Shown: piece by piece, positions 55,351 to 63,674 of the stretch
How positions within the stretch are numbered: position 1 is the first letter of the stretch
Layout of the letters: every line of letters starts with the position of its first letter
Assembly (NCBI RefSeq): GCF_023015885.1
Contig: NZ_JALKBE010000002.1
Coordinates: 496,001-560,000 of the forward strand
Length of the DNA: 64,000 bases
Reading direction: 5' to 3'
Source of the DNA: Aliiroseovarius sp. S1123
GTDB taxonomy: Bacteria; Pseudomonadota; Alphaproteobacteria; Rhodobacterales; Rhodobacteraceae
Notes under the pieces: model-generated
What the model was told of the DNA's origin: nothing
The model's database searches: none
The model's input: only the letters and a program-made list of their open reading frames with translations
Program-made: the position numbers and the translations under genes

Positions 55351-56228
55351 CGATACGCGCCCGCCGAATAGATCGCCAAAGCAGCCCAGATCATCGGGAA
55401 GGCGATCATGTGCCAGATCGTGATCGTCTCGCCCAGAATGGCGACGGCACAGAGGAACTGAAGGCTGGGGTTCAGGTATTGCACGACGCCAACCGTCGAC
55501 AGGGTCAGACGGCGCGAGGCGTAGCTGAACAGCATCAGCGGGCCGCCCGTCAGAAGGCCTGACCCAATCAGCATCGCGCTGGTCACAAGATCGGTTCCAA
55601 ACACCGCACCCGTGCGGCCCACGATCCCCTGCCAGCCCTGTGTATGCGTGCCCCATAGCCAGATCATCGCAAGCGGCGCGAGGAACAGCACCTCGGTCAA
55701 GACAGTAACCACGGGTCCTGCCGCGATCAGTTTCTTGATTACGCTATAGGCTGCAAATGTGCCGCCAAGCAGCAAAGCCAGCCACGGCGCAACCCCCAGA
55801 CCAATCGTTAGTGTCAGCACTGCTACCGTGGCCAGAAGCACCGCGGTCAGCTTGCTGGCCGACAACCCTTCAGCAAAGAACAGCATGCCGATCGTCGCCA
55901 TGATCAGCGGGAAGATGAAATAGCCAAGGCTCGCTTCAACAACCATGCCGACCTGTACCGACAGGATGAACCCACCCCAGTTGACCGAGATCATCACCGC
56001 CGCCAACATCACCAAAAACGCGGTGCGACCGGTCATCAGCGCAGGCAGCTCGCCCAACCGGCCTTGCAGCGTCAGATAGAGCCCCAAAAGCACCAGCGAC
56101 CACAGCGAACGGTGGCTGAGCAGCTCAAGCGGCGGGACATGGGCCAGCATGTAATAATACAGCGGAGACAGGCCCCAGACCGTGCAGGCCACGATGATGG
56201 CGATGACGCCCTTGGTTGTATCGCTCAT
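55314..56228 (-). CDS. rarD: RarD family EamA transporter
   Basis: This 304-residue protein has about ten hydrophobic helices and the RarD pattern: VWGLSPLYYYMLAHVPPLEL followed by HRSLWSLVLL, and TVGVVQYLNPSLQFL near the end. RarD was named from a chloramphenicol-related phenotype; its substrate is not established. The ATG at 56228 follows GGAGGGC. Its 3' end overlaps the LOG gene on the other strand. Confidence 0.93.
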   Translation of the reverse strand: MSDTTKGVIAIIVACTVWGLSPLYYYMLAHVPPLELLSHRSLWSLVLLGLYLTLQGRLGELPALMTGRTAFLVMLAAVMISVNWGGFILSVQVGMVVEASLGYFIFPLIMATIGMLFFAEGLSASKLTAVLLATVAVLTLTIGLGVAPWLALLLGGTFAAYSVIKKLIAAGPVVTVLTEVLFLAPLAMIWLWGTHTQGWQGIVGRTGAVFGTDLVTSAMLIGSGLLTGGPLMLFSYASRRLTLSTVGVVQYLNPSLQFLCAVAILGETITIWHMIAFPMIWAALAIYSAGAYRQDRASRKAATA

Positions 56229-56262
56229 GCGGCCCTCCTGCCCTTCCCGGAAGACTTGGCAC

Positions 56263-56292
56263 AAAAAAAGCGGCCACCCAAGGGGCAGCCGC
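56263..56292 (-). terminator. Rho-independent terminator of sodB
   Basis: On the minus strand a GC-rich stem with arms GCGGC..GCCC and GGG..GCCGC is followed by seven T. It lies 38 bases behind the sodB stop and just ahead of rarD. Confidence 0.85.
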
Positions 56293-56330
56293 ATCTTATC
56301 TCGTGATCTCGGGCATCACGCCCGCATGGG

Positions 56331-56930
56331 TTACAGGCGCGAGGCCACGTTTTCCCAGTTGACCAGGTTGTCGAGGAAGTTCGACAGGTAGGCCGGGCGC
56401 TTGTTGCGGAAGTCGATATAGTACGAATGCTCCCACACGTCGCAGCCCAGAAGCGCGGTCTGGCCGAAGCACAGCGGGTTCACGCCGTTTTCGGTTTTGG
56501 TCACAGCCAGCGAACCGTCAGCGTTCTTCACCAGCCACGCCCAACCCGAGCCGAATTGACCCGCGCCAGCAGCCGAGAATTGCGACTTGAATTCGTCAAC
56601 CGAGCCGAAGCTTTCGGTGATCGCTTTTTCCAGCTCACCCGGCATGGCAACCTTGCCCGGGCCCATCATTTCCCAGAACTGGTTGTGGTTCCACAGCTGC
56701 GAGATGTTGTTGAAGATACCATTCTGCGCGACAGCTTTGTCGTCATAGGTACCAACGATGATCTCTTCGAGGGTCTTACCCTCCCACTCGGTGCCAGCAA
56801 TCAGCTTGTTGCCGTTGTCGACATAGGCCTTGTGGTGCAGGTCGTGGTGAAACTCCATGGTTTCAGCCGACATGCCGAACTCGGCCAGTGCGTCGTGTGC
56901 GTAAGGAAGATCGGGAAGTTCAAAAGCCAT
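56331..56930 (-). CDS. sodB: Superoxide dismutase, iron type
   Basis: This 199-residue enzyme turns superoxide to peroxide and oxygen. The metal ligands appear in HHDLHHKAYV, WNHNQFW and DVWEHSYYIDFRNKRPAYL. The NNISQLWNH motif, with Gln at the second-shell position, and GQFGSGWAWL mark the iron type. The ATG at 56930 begins MAFELPDLPY. Its own terminator follows. Confidence 0.97.
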   Translation of the reverse strand: MAFELPDLPYAHDALAEFGMSAETMEFHHDLHHKAYVDNGNKLIAGTEWEGKTLEEIIVGTYDDKAVAQNGIFNNISQLWNHNQFWEMMGPGKVAMPGELEKAITESFGSVDEFKSQFSAAGAGQFGSGWAWLVKNADGSLAVTKTENGVNPLCFGQTALLGCDVWEHSYYIDFRNKRPAYLSNFLDNLVNWENVASRL

Positions 56931-57047
56931 TTTGGGCCCCCTGTTCAATGCGTGTTTCCGTTGCCCTTAGATGGGGCAGCAAAGGTAGCATGGTCAAGGG
57001 TTGACGGCGTTTTTTCAGCCGCTTTTACCCATCCCTTGACCCAATGC

Positions 57048-57473
57048 TCACTTCTTCTGGACGCATTTGCCTTTGGCACGGAAGGTATTGGCATAGCCAA
57101 CGGGCTTCATGGTTTCCGTGGCTTGCAGCGACCCTTTGGTGATGGTGAGCCGGTACGCCATGTTCTTCACAAGCAACCGCTTACTTTCAGTCGACGTGGC
57201 CTCCACGTTTCGCACATTCCATGTAAACGTGTAGCGCTTGTTGTTATTGACAGAGATTTTCGCTGCGATCGGCTTTTCGTAGACGTCCTTGATCAACCCA
57301 TCAAAAACGGTCGCTTTGCCTGTATTGGCATCAAACTCGACGACGGTCTGGGGCGGGATCCAGCCCCCATCACTCGCTCCAGACGGGGCAAGCTCACATA
57401 CATAAACTTCGGCCTGTGCAGCCATCGGAACAAATGTGCTCATCGCAAGAACAGCAGCGAAGATTTTGTTCAT
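57048..57473 (-). CDS. Secreted protein of unknown function, paralogue B
   Basis: This 141-residue protein has a signal peptide (MNKIFAAVLAMSTFVPMAAQA) and a mature part with Cys in VYVCELAPSG and GKCVQKK, likely a disulfide from end to end. It shares with the next upstream gene the pattern Y-x-C, W-I-P, a V-x-G/N-x-x-I-K-D stretch, an R-x-T-I/V strand and a terminal Cys, so the two are paralogues. No family is recognised. The ATG at 57473 follows GGAGTTTACA. Confidence 0.8.
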   Translation of the reverse strand: MNKIFAAVLAMSTFVPMAAQAEVYVCELAPSGASDGGWIPPQTVVEFDANTGKATVFDGLIKDVYEKPIAAKISVNNNKRYTFTWNVRNVEATSTESKRLLVKNMAYRLTITKGSLQATETMKPVGYANTFRAKGKCVQKK

Positions 57474-57530
57474 TGTAAACTCCATATTCAGAAAGGGTGA
57501 GGAAGGTGATGGCGAAACACTCTTTGCATT

Positions 57531-57956
57531 TCACCGAATTTTGCAGGTCCCAGCGACGCGACGGAACACTTCGAAATGCGGCACTATAGTTACCACTCTG
57601 AGATTGGCGGTTAGATTTTTGGGGTCGATGGAAACGGTATAGCGAACGCGCCGCGCATCGGCGGCAATTGGTCTGCGGGAATCGACTGGCATGTTTTCAT
57701 TCGCCGTCTCAACCTCGAAAACGTCACGCGTTCTTATGATGTCAGTTTCGCGGCCTTCGATGGCGCGCCCAGCATCAGTTTTGATGACATTGCCCAACAC
57801 CCACACGCGGTCATTTCGATCTACGTCTATAGAAAGAGACGTCGGAATCCATTTCCGGTCATTGGCGCGCACTTTAAACTTGCAATCGTATGATTTTGCT
57901 GCCGCAAATGTCGTTAAAAACAAAGACGCAAACAGCGTATGAATAAGTAATTTCAC
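57531..57956 (-). CDS. Secreted protein of unknown function, paralogue A
   Basis: This 141-residue protein starts with a GTG (reading MKLLIHTLFASLFLTTFAAA, a signal peptide). The mature part has Cys in SYDCKFKVRA and AGTCKIR, and the shared RKWIPTSLSIDVD and VLGNVIKTD segments that match paralogue B. Its ribosome site GAGG is the 3' arm of the sox terminator hairpin (57957-58002), and the start codon follows the T run directly. No other start keeps a whole signal peptide. Confidence 0.75.
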   Translation of the reverse strand: MKLLIHTLFASLFLTTFAAAKSYDCKFKVRANDRKWIPTSLSIDVDRNDRVWVLGNVIKTDAGRAIEGRETDIIRTRDVFEVETANENMPVDSRRPIAADARRVRYTVSIDPKNLTANLRVVTIVPHFEVFRRVAGTCKIR

Positions 57957-58002
57957 AAAAAAAGCCTCAATCAACCTAACAGTGTGCTAAATTGATTGAG
58001 GC
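57957..58002 (-). terminator. Terminator of the sox operon, overlapping the start region of paralogue A
   Basis: On the minus strand a perfect 11-bp stem (58002-57992 with 57974-57964) with a 17-base loop is followed by seven T (57963-57957). It lies 37 bases behind soxG. The GTG of the next gene follows the T run, and that gene's GAGG ribosome site is in the 3' arm of the stem. Confidence 0.9.
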
Positions 58003-58039
58003 GTGTTTTCAACCCTAAAACGAGGGCGATATTCAGATT

Positions 58040-58594
58040 TTAGAATACCTCGCCACCCGGTTGGGCCGCGTCTTTCAGAATGTCGAACGCATATTGTGCA
58101 ACCGACCGGAAGCACACCAAGACCGCGGTCTCGTCATCTTCCAGATAGAAAGCGGCGGGGATCTGCGCGATACGGGTGCGGCGCAGCATGCCAGGCTGCA
58201 TGACCGAGGTATCGGCAGGCGTCAGCTTGGCGATCACTTCGCGACATGAAGCCCCCTTCACACGGTACACAGCGCGCGCGTCCGAGACGTTCACGACCAG
58301 CGAATGCTCGTCGCCCAGAGACTTGGTTGCAGCCTCGACAATGGCGGCAGCTTCGGCGTGATCGACGATCAGCAAAAGCTCATCCGGTGACATCCAGCCA
58401 ACACGGCCTTTGGCACCTTCCGTAACCTCGCCCTGCCCCGGCATGGCAGCACCCGTGACGGCTTTCACCGCCTTGGCAACACCTTTCGAAGCCAGATCCC
58501 CACGCAGGGTGATCATGCCGGTCAGGCCAGCCTCTTCGACTTTGCAATAGCCGTCAAACGACGCGCCTTGAAGTGCGGAAACAGCGTTAGACAT
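58040..58594 (-). CDS. soxG: Sarcosine oxidase gamma subunit
   Basis: This 184-residue protein is the gamma subunit of heterotetrameric sarcosine oxidase. It shows GCV_T-like parts such as VGWMSPDELLLIVDH, VNVSDARAVYRVKG and TRIAQIPAAFYLEDDETAVL. It starts at the ATG at 58594 behind GGGGAGAAGCAG and overlaps the end of soxA by 8 bases. A strong terminator closes the operon behind it. Confidence 0.94.
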   Translation of the reverse strand: MSNAVSALQGASFDGYCKVEEAGLTGMITLRGDLASKGVAKAVKAVTGAAMPGQGEVTEGAKGRVGWMSPDELLLIVDHAEAAAIVEAATKSLGDEHSLVVNVSDARAVYRVKGASCREVIAKLTPADTSVMQPGMLRRTRIAQIPAAFYLEDDETAVLVCFRSVAQYAFDILKDAAQPGGEVF

Positions 58595-61500
58595 TCTGCT
58601 TCTCCCCGTCCTTGTCATAGAAGACCGGATCACAGATCCGCGCCTTGATCACCGTGTTCGAGCCATCCACCGTGGGGAAGCTGATGACTTCGCCCATACG
58701 GTCGGGACCGTGCAAAACCAGACCCATCGCGATGCCTTTTTTCAGCGTCGGCGAATAATAGGTCGAGGTCACGCGCCCGATCATGTTGCGCTGGCCGTGG
58801 ACATTGTTACCCTCGCCCACTGCATAGGCGCCGTCCGGCAGGACAGACCCGTCCAGCGTTTCCAGACCCACCAGTTTCCAGCGCTCGGGATCGGTCATGT
58901 GCGAGCGTTGCTGAGCACGCTTACCAAGGAAGTCATCCTTCTTCTTGGAAATCGCCCAGTTCAGCCCCAGATCCTGCGGGATTACGGTGCCGTCGGTCTC
59001 GTCACCGATCATGATAAAGCCCTTCTCGGCCCGCATGATGTGCAGGCACTCGGTGCCATACGGCATTACGCCGAACTCCTCACCGGCGTCCAGAAGCGCA
59101 TCCCAGAAGGCACGGCCCTGCGACGCCGGAACGGCGATTTCGTAGGACAGCTCGCCCGAGAACGAGATGCGGTAGGCACGCGCGTCGAACGCGCCGATCT
59201 TGCCGTCAGCCCACTGCATGAAGGGCAGTGCTTCGGCCGACAGATCCATACCACCACCGGCTTGTGCATTGAGCTTTTCAAGCACCTTACGGGCGTTGGG
59301 TCCAACCACGGCCACCTGAGCCAGCTGCTCGGTCACGTTGGCGACATAGACTTTCCAGTCCCACCATTCGGTCTGCAGCCATTCTTCCATCCACGCGTGG
59401 ATGCGGTCAGCACCACCCGAGGTGGTGTGGCACAGCCACGTGTCCTCGTCGATGCGGGCCACAACACCATCGTCCGACAGGAACCCGTTTTCCGAGCACA
59501 TCAGACCATAGCGGCATTTGCCGACAGCCAAGTTCGACATCATGTTGGTGTACATCATGTCCATGAACTTGCCCGCGTCGGGGCCTTTCACGATCAGCTT
59601 ACCCAGCGTGGACGCGTCCAACAGGCCAAGGTTCTCGCGGGTGTTCAGCACCTCGCGGTTCACAGCCTGTTCGTTGGTCTCGCCCGGTTTCGCGTAGCAG
59701 TAAGGACGACGCCAGTGACCGACGGGCTCCATATAAGCACCCGCATCTTCGTGCCACTGATGCATCGGCGTACGACGGATCGGCTGGAAGATTTCGTGGC
59801 GGGCTTCGCCTGCAATCGCACCGAAGCTGATCGGTGTGTAAGGCGGGCGGAAAGTGGTGGTTCCGGTGGTCGGGATCTCTTGACCCAGAGCATCAGAAAG
59901 CACCGCCAAGCCGTTGATATTCGAGAGCTTCCCTTGGTCGGTCGCCATACCCAGCGTGGTGTAACGCTTGGTGTGTTCGACGCTTTCATAGCCTTCGCGC
60001 GCGGCCAGCTGAACGTCGGACACCTTCACGTCGTTCTGGTAATCCAGCCACATCTTCATGCGCTTCTGCGGACCTGCACCCTGCGGCATGATCCAGACAG
60101 GTGCCATCGGCTGTGCCTCTTCGGCATCAGCTTTCGGACCGGCTTTGCGGATGGCTTTGCCACCTGCTGCTTTGCCCGCAGCCTTACCTGCCGCGTAAGC
60201 GTCTTCCAGCGTCTCGGCCAGCGACATCGCGCCCGAGGCCGTGCCTGCGGTCACAACAAACGCTTCGCCGTCATGGCTGGTCGGCGCGCGGTTCGGATCG
60301 GGGCGGAAGTGGGCCTGCGCCTCGTCCCAGATCAGCTTGCCGCCGCAATGCGACCACATGTGCACGACCGGGGACCAGCCGCCGGACATGGCAACCGCAT
60401 CGCATTTGATTTCTTCCAAAGCCGAGCCCTCGCCCGCCTGAAGACAGATCGACACACCGGTCACACGCTTGCCACCATGCACTTTTGCAATGGCGCGGCC
60501 CGGTTCAACCCGGATACCTGCGGTGCGGGCGGCTTCTGCCAACGGACCAGTCGCTTCGCTGCGCGCATCCAGAACAACCGGAACTACCAGCCCGGCCTCT
60601 TTCAGCGTCAGCGCTGTGCGATAGCCGTCGTCGTTGTTGGTCACAACCACGGTGCGGTCACCAATCGACACGCCCCAGTTCACCACATAGTCGCGCACGG
60701 CCGAGGCCAGCATGACGCCGGGAATGTCGTTGCCCGCGAAGGACAGCGGACGCTCAATCGCGCCGGTTGCGGTTACGATCTGCTTGGTGCGGATGCGCCA
60801 CAGACGGTGACGCGGGCGGCCATCGCCCGGCGTGTGATCAGCCACACGCTCGTAACCCAGCACATAGCCGTGGTCATAGACGCCCGAAGCCATCATGCGG
60901 GTGCGCAGGGTGACGTTCTCCATGCCTTCCAACTCGGCCAGAGTGGCGTCGATCCACGCGTCAACCGACTGACCGTCGATCTCGCCGCCATCTACAGCAG
61001 CCCGGCCACCCCAGTGATGGGTTTGCTCCATCACCAGCACTTTCGCGCCCGAACGACCCGCGGCCAGAGCCGAGGCCAGACCGGCAACACCGCCGCCGAT
61101 GATCACGACATCGGTGTGGTGGTAATAGTGCTCGTAACGATCCGCGTCGGCCTCGGTCGGGACTTGGCCCAGACCGGCGGATTTACGGATGATCGGCTCG
61201 AAAACGTGTTTCCACGCAGCAGCAGGCGCCATGAAGGTCTTGTAGTAGAAACCAGCGGGCAGGAAGCGCGCGGCATAGTTGTTCACCACGCCCACGTCGA
61301 ACTCAAGGCTCGGCCAGTGGTTTTGCGAGGTGCAGGTCAGACCGTCAAACAGCTCGGTCGTGGTGACGCGCTGGTTGGGTTCAAAGCGCTCGCCCTGCCC
61401 CAGATTGACCAGAGCGTTCGGTTCTTCGGCGCCAGAGGCCACAACGCCACGCGGACGGTGGTATTTGAACGACCGGCCCATCAGCATCTGGTCTTCGCCC

Positions 61501-61619
61501 AGAAGTGCCGCAGCCAGCGTGTCGCCCTCGTACCCCTTCATGCGCTTGCCGTTGAAGGTGAAGTTTTTCGGTTTCGAACGGTCGATCAGGCGACCGCCTT
61601 GTGCCAGACGGGTGCTCAT
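58587..61619 (-). CDS. soxA: Sarcosine oxidase alpha subunit
   Basis: This 1010-residue protein is the large subunit. The N-terminal part has a ferredoxin-like region (FTFNGKRMKGYEGDTLAAAL, MGRSFKYHRPRGVV) and a dinucleotide fold (VIIGGGVAGLASALAAGRSG). The C-terminal half is a GCV_T/tetrahydrofolate domain (GLLDASTLGKLIVKGPDAGK, SGELSYEIAVP) where the methyl group is transferred as formaldehyde to folate. The ATG at 61619 overlaps the soxD stop as ATGA. The length is normal. Confidence 0.97.
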   Translation of the reverse strand: MSTRLAQGGRLIDRSKPKNFTFNGKRMKGYEGDTLAAALLGEDQMLMGRSFKYHRPRGVVASGAEEPNALVNLGQGERFEPNQRVTTTELFDGLTCTSQNHWPSLEFDVGVVNNYAARFLPAGFYYKTFMAPAAAWKHVFEPIIRKSAGLGQVPTEADADRYEHYYHHTDVVIIGGGVAGLASALAAGRSGAKVLVMEQTHHWGGRAAVDGGEIDGQSVDAWIDATLAELEGMENVTLRTRMMASGVYDHGYVLGYERVADHTPGDGRPRHRLWRIRTKQIVTATGAIERPLSFAGNDIPGVMLASAVRDYVVNWGVSIGDRTVVVTNNDDGYRTALTLKEAGLVVPVVLDARSEATGPLAEAARTAGIRVEPGRAIAKVHGGKRVTGVSICLQAGEGSALEEIKCDAVAMSGGWSPVVHMWSHCGGKLIWDEAQAHFRPDPNRAPTSHDGEAFVVTAGTASGAMSLAETLEDAYAAGKAAGKAAGGKAIRKAGPKADAEEAQPMAPVWIMPQGAGPQKRMKMWLDYQNDVKVSDVQLAAREGYESVEHTKRYTTLGMATDQGKLSNINGLAVLSDALGQEIPTTGTTTFRPPYTPISFGAIAGEARHEIFQPIRRTPMHQWHEDAGAYMEPVGHWRRPYCYAKPGETNEQAVNREVLNTRENLGLLDASTLGKLIVKGPDAGKFMDMMYTNMMSNLAVGKCRYGLMCSENGFLSDDGVVARIDEDTWLCHTTSGGADRIHAWMEEWLQTEWWDWKVYVANVTEQLAQVAVVGPNARKVLEKLNAQAGGGMDLSAEALPFMQWADGKIGAFDARAYRISFSGELSYEIAVPASQGRAFWDALLDAGEEFGVMPYGTECLHIMRAEKGFIMIGDETDGTVIPQDLGLNWAISKKKDDFLGKRAQQRSHMTDPERWKLVGLETLDGSVLPDGAYAVGEGNNVHGQRNMIGRVTSTYYSPTLKKGIAMGLVLHGPDRMGEVISFPTVDGSNTVIKARICDPVFYDKDGEKQNV

Positions 61620-61939
61620 TCGTAGCCCCCCCACTCAGGATGTTTCTTCTTGATCTTGGCGACCAGCTCTTTCGGCGGCTCAGTGGTCTGGGCCGGATAG
61701 GTGCCATAAACCTCAAGCGTCATGGTGTTGCGCGCCGCGTGGAACCACTTGCCGCAGCCCGAGACATGCCGCCAGCGCTCGAAGTGAACGCCTTTCGGGT
61801 TCTTGCGGTGGAACAGATAGGTCTCGAACTCGTCATCCGACGAGCCCGGGCCATAGCGCTTCAGATGCGCTTCGCCACCGCCATGCAGGTCCGTTTCATC
61901 GGCCATCACGCCGCAGTATGGGCATTCAAGAATCAGCAT
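61616..61939 (-). CDS. soxD: Sarcosine oxidase delta subunit
   Basis: This 107-residue protein is the small zinc-binding subunit, with ILECPYCGVMADETDLHGG, HRKNPKGVHFERW and CGKWFHAARNTMT. The ATG at 61939 has a strong GGAGG, which lies within the end of the upstream unknown gene; the two overlap by 7 bases. Its stop overlaps soxA as ATGA. Confidence 0.96.
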   Translation of the reverse strand: MLILECPYCGVMADETDLHGGGEAHLKRYGPGSSDDEFETYLFHRKNPKGVHFERWRHVSGCGKWFHAARNTMTLEVYGTYPAQTTEPPKELVAKIKKKHPEWGGYE

Positions 61940-62208
61940 TCCGGACCTCCATTGACCCAATTGGGTACTTCTTGCTTGAACTCATCTTCGGTTAGCCAAA
62001 CTTCGTCTTTGTCACCAAAACTTACAGCAACTCCGAATTTTTCGGTATTCGGATCGTAGGCAAACTCGATGGTGTTGAACTGTACTTCACCACTCGTTCC
62101 GTTGTTTTTCGCTGCCGAAAGCGCAGGCCAAATGTCATTCCAAGCGAGCTTCTCACTTTTAAGGAAGCCAGCAATTTGTTGAGGGAAATGAACGTAGCTG
62201 TAAGTCAA
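61933..62208 (-). CDS. 91-residue unknown protein embedded between soxB and soxD
   Basis: I do not recognise this protein. It is acidic and globular-looking, with aromatic residues (SYVHFPQQIAGFL, WNDIWPALSAAKNN) and a repeated beta-type segment (TIEFAYDPNTEKFGVAVSFG, DEVWLTEDEF), and no signal peptide. It would start with TTG overlapping the soxB stop (TTGA) and ends 7 bases into soxD. The DNA is visibly less GC-rich than soxB and soxD. Most sox operons go from soxB straight to soxD, so this looks like an insertion that kept the operon coupled. A real gene is likely because the frame fills the gap exactly. Confidence 0.7.
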   Translation of the reverse strand: MTYSYVHFPQQIAGFLKSEKLAWNDIWPALSAAKNNGTSGEVQFNTIEFAYDPNTEKFGVAVSFGDKDEVWLTEDEFKQEVPNWVNGGPEC

Positions 62209-63452
62209 TGTGCCACCCCCGCAGCCACGCTTTCATCAATGAAGCGTCCTTCGGTGAAGCGGTCCAGCCCGAACTCGCCTGCCAGCGATCCGGGTTCGCC
62301 CTTTGCGACGGTCTCGGCCATGGCCCAGCCAGATCCGGGGATCGATTTAAAGCCGCCGGTGCCCCAGCCGCAGTTGATGAAGCAGTTGCCCAAAGGCGTC
62401 TTGCCGATGATCGGCGAGCGGTCGCCGGTCACATCCACGATGCCGCCCCACTGGCGCAGCATTTTCAGGCGCGAGATGATCGGGAAGGTCTCGACCAGTG
62501 CGCGCACGGTTTCTTCCACGTGGTGGAACGAGCCGCGCTGGGTGTAGTTGTTAAACCCGTCGGTGCCGCCGCCAATGACCAACTCGCCCTTGTCGGACTG
62601 GGACATATAGCCGTGCACGGTGTTGGCCATGACCACCACGTCGATACAGGGTTTGATCGGCTCGGATACCAGAGCTTGCAGCGCGACACTTTCCATCGGC
62701 AGACGGAAGCCTGCCATATCGGCCAAGTGACCCGCATTGCCCGCGACAACCATCGCCAGCTTATCGCAATCGATCTGACCATGCGTGGTGTCGACACCGG
62801 TAACGACGCCGTTTGCCTGACGCACGCCGGTGACTTCGCATTTCTGGATGATATCCATGCCCATGTCGGAACAGGCACGGGCATAGCCCCATGCGACCGC
62901 ATCGTGACGCGCGGTCCCTGCACGTTCCTGCCACAGCGCGCCCAGAACGGGATAGCGCGGGCCGTTGATGTTCATGATCGGCACCAGTTCTTTCACGCGC
63001 TGGGGCGAAATGAACTCGGTCTTCACGCCTTGCAGCGCGTTGGCATGCGCCGTGCGCTCGTATCCGCGCACCTCGTGCTCGGTCTGGGCCAGCATCATGA
63101 CGCCGCGGGGCGAGAACATGACGTTATAGTTCAGATCCTGCGACATCGTCTCGTAAAGCGAACGTGCCTTTTCATAGATCGCCGCCGAGGGATCTTGCAG
63201 ATAGTTCGAGCGGATGATGGTGGTGTTCCGGCCGGTGTTACCGCCGCCCAGCCAACCTTTTTCGATGATCGCCACATTGGTGATCCCGAAATTCTTGCCC
63301 AGATAAAATGCCGTGGCCAACCCGTGGCCCCCAGCCCCTACGATCACCACATCGTATTTCTTCTTGGGTTTGGGCGATTTCCACGCCCGCTCCCATCCGG
63401 TGTGATAGCGCGCGGCCTCCCGCGCGATGGCAAATGCTGAATAACGTCGCAT
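62205..63452 (-). CDS. soxB: Sarcosine oxidase beta subunit
   Basis: This 415-residue flavoprotein oxidises sarcosine. The FAD-binding VVIVGAGGHGLATAFYLGK is near residue 35, and a His in TARHDAVAWGYARAC is the candidate for covalent FMN attachment known in the family. It ends EFGLDRFTEGRFIDE, a usual C-terminus. It leads the operon soxB-orf91-soxD-soxA-soxG. Confidence 0.96.
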   Translation of the reverse strand: MRRYSAFAIAREAARYHTGWERAWKSPKPKKKYDVVIVGAGGHGLATAFYLGKNFGITNVAIIEKGWLGGGNTGRNTTIIRSNYLQDPSAAIYEKARSLYETMSQDLNYNVMFSPRGVMMLAQTEHEVRGYERTAHANALQGVKTEFISPQRVKELVPIMNINGPRYPVLGALWQERAGTARHDAVAWGYARACSDMGMDIIQKCEVTGVRQANGVVTGVDTTHGQIDCDKLAMVVAGNAGHLADMAGFRLPMESVALQALVSEPIKPCIDVVVMANTVHGYMSQSDKGELVIGGGTDGFNNYTQRGSFHHVEETVRALVETFPIISRLKMLRQWGGIVDVTGDRSPIIGKTPLGNCFINCGWGTGGFKSIPGSGWAMAETVAKGEPGSLAGEFGLDRFTEGRFIDESVAAGVAH

Positions 63453-63488
63453 GCGATTCCCCTGTTGGGCCTTCGTTTCTTGTCGGTT

Positions 63489-63552
63489 TTACGTCGAAGC
63501 GACATAACACCATTCAAGATCAGCGTCATTTGATCGGAAAAAGACGACATAA
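63489..63552. promoter_or_regulatory. Candidate operator region upstream of soxB
   Basis: An imperfect inverted repeat TTACGTCG-AAG-CGACATAA lies at 63489-63507, about 37 bases before the soxB start. CGACATAA recurs at 63545-63552 in the same orientation. The arrangement suggests a regulator binding site, perhaps for sarcosine or glycine-betaine control, but the regulator is unknown. Confidence 0.3.
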
Positions 63553-63674
63553 TCCACAAATCACGTCACTTTTCCGGCATGCCGATTGTCGCAGCCCCTG
63601 ATCTGGGGTTTTGCGAACGCCCGTGGCGCATTACATGGGGTGAGCAACTGATTGCAAAACCGCGCGGAGGATAC

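Noticed and set aside
58710-61625. 971-codon open frame on the plus strand
   Set aside because: It is the antisense shadow of soxA; its composition is rich in Arg, His and Gly, typical of such shadows, with no recognisable domain.
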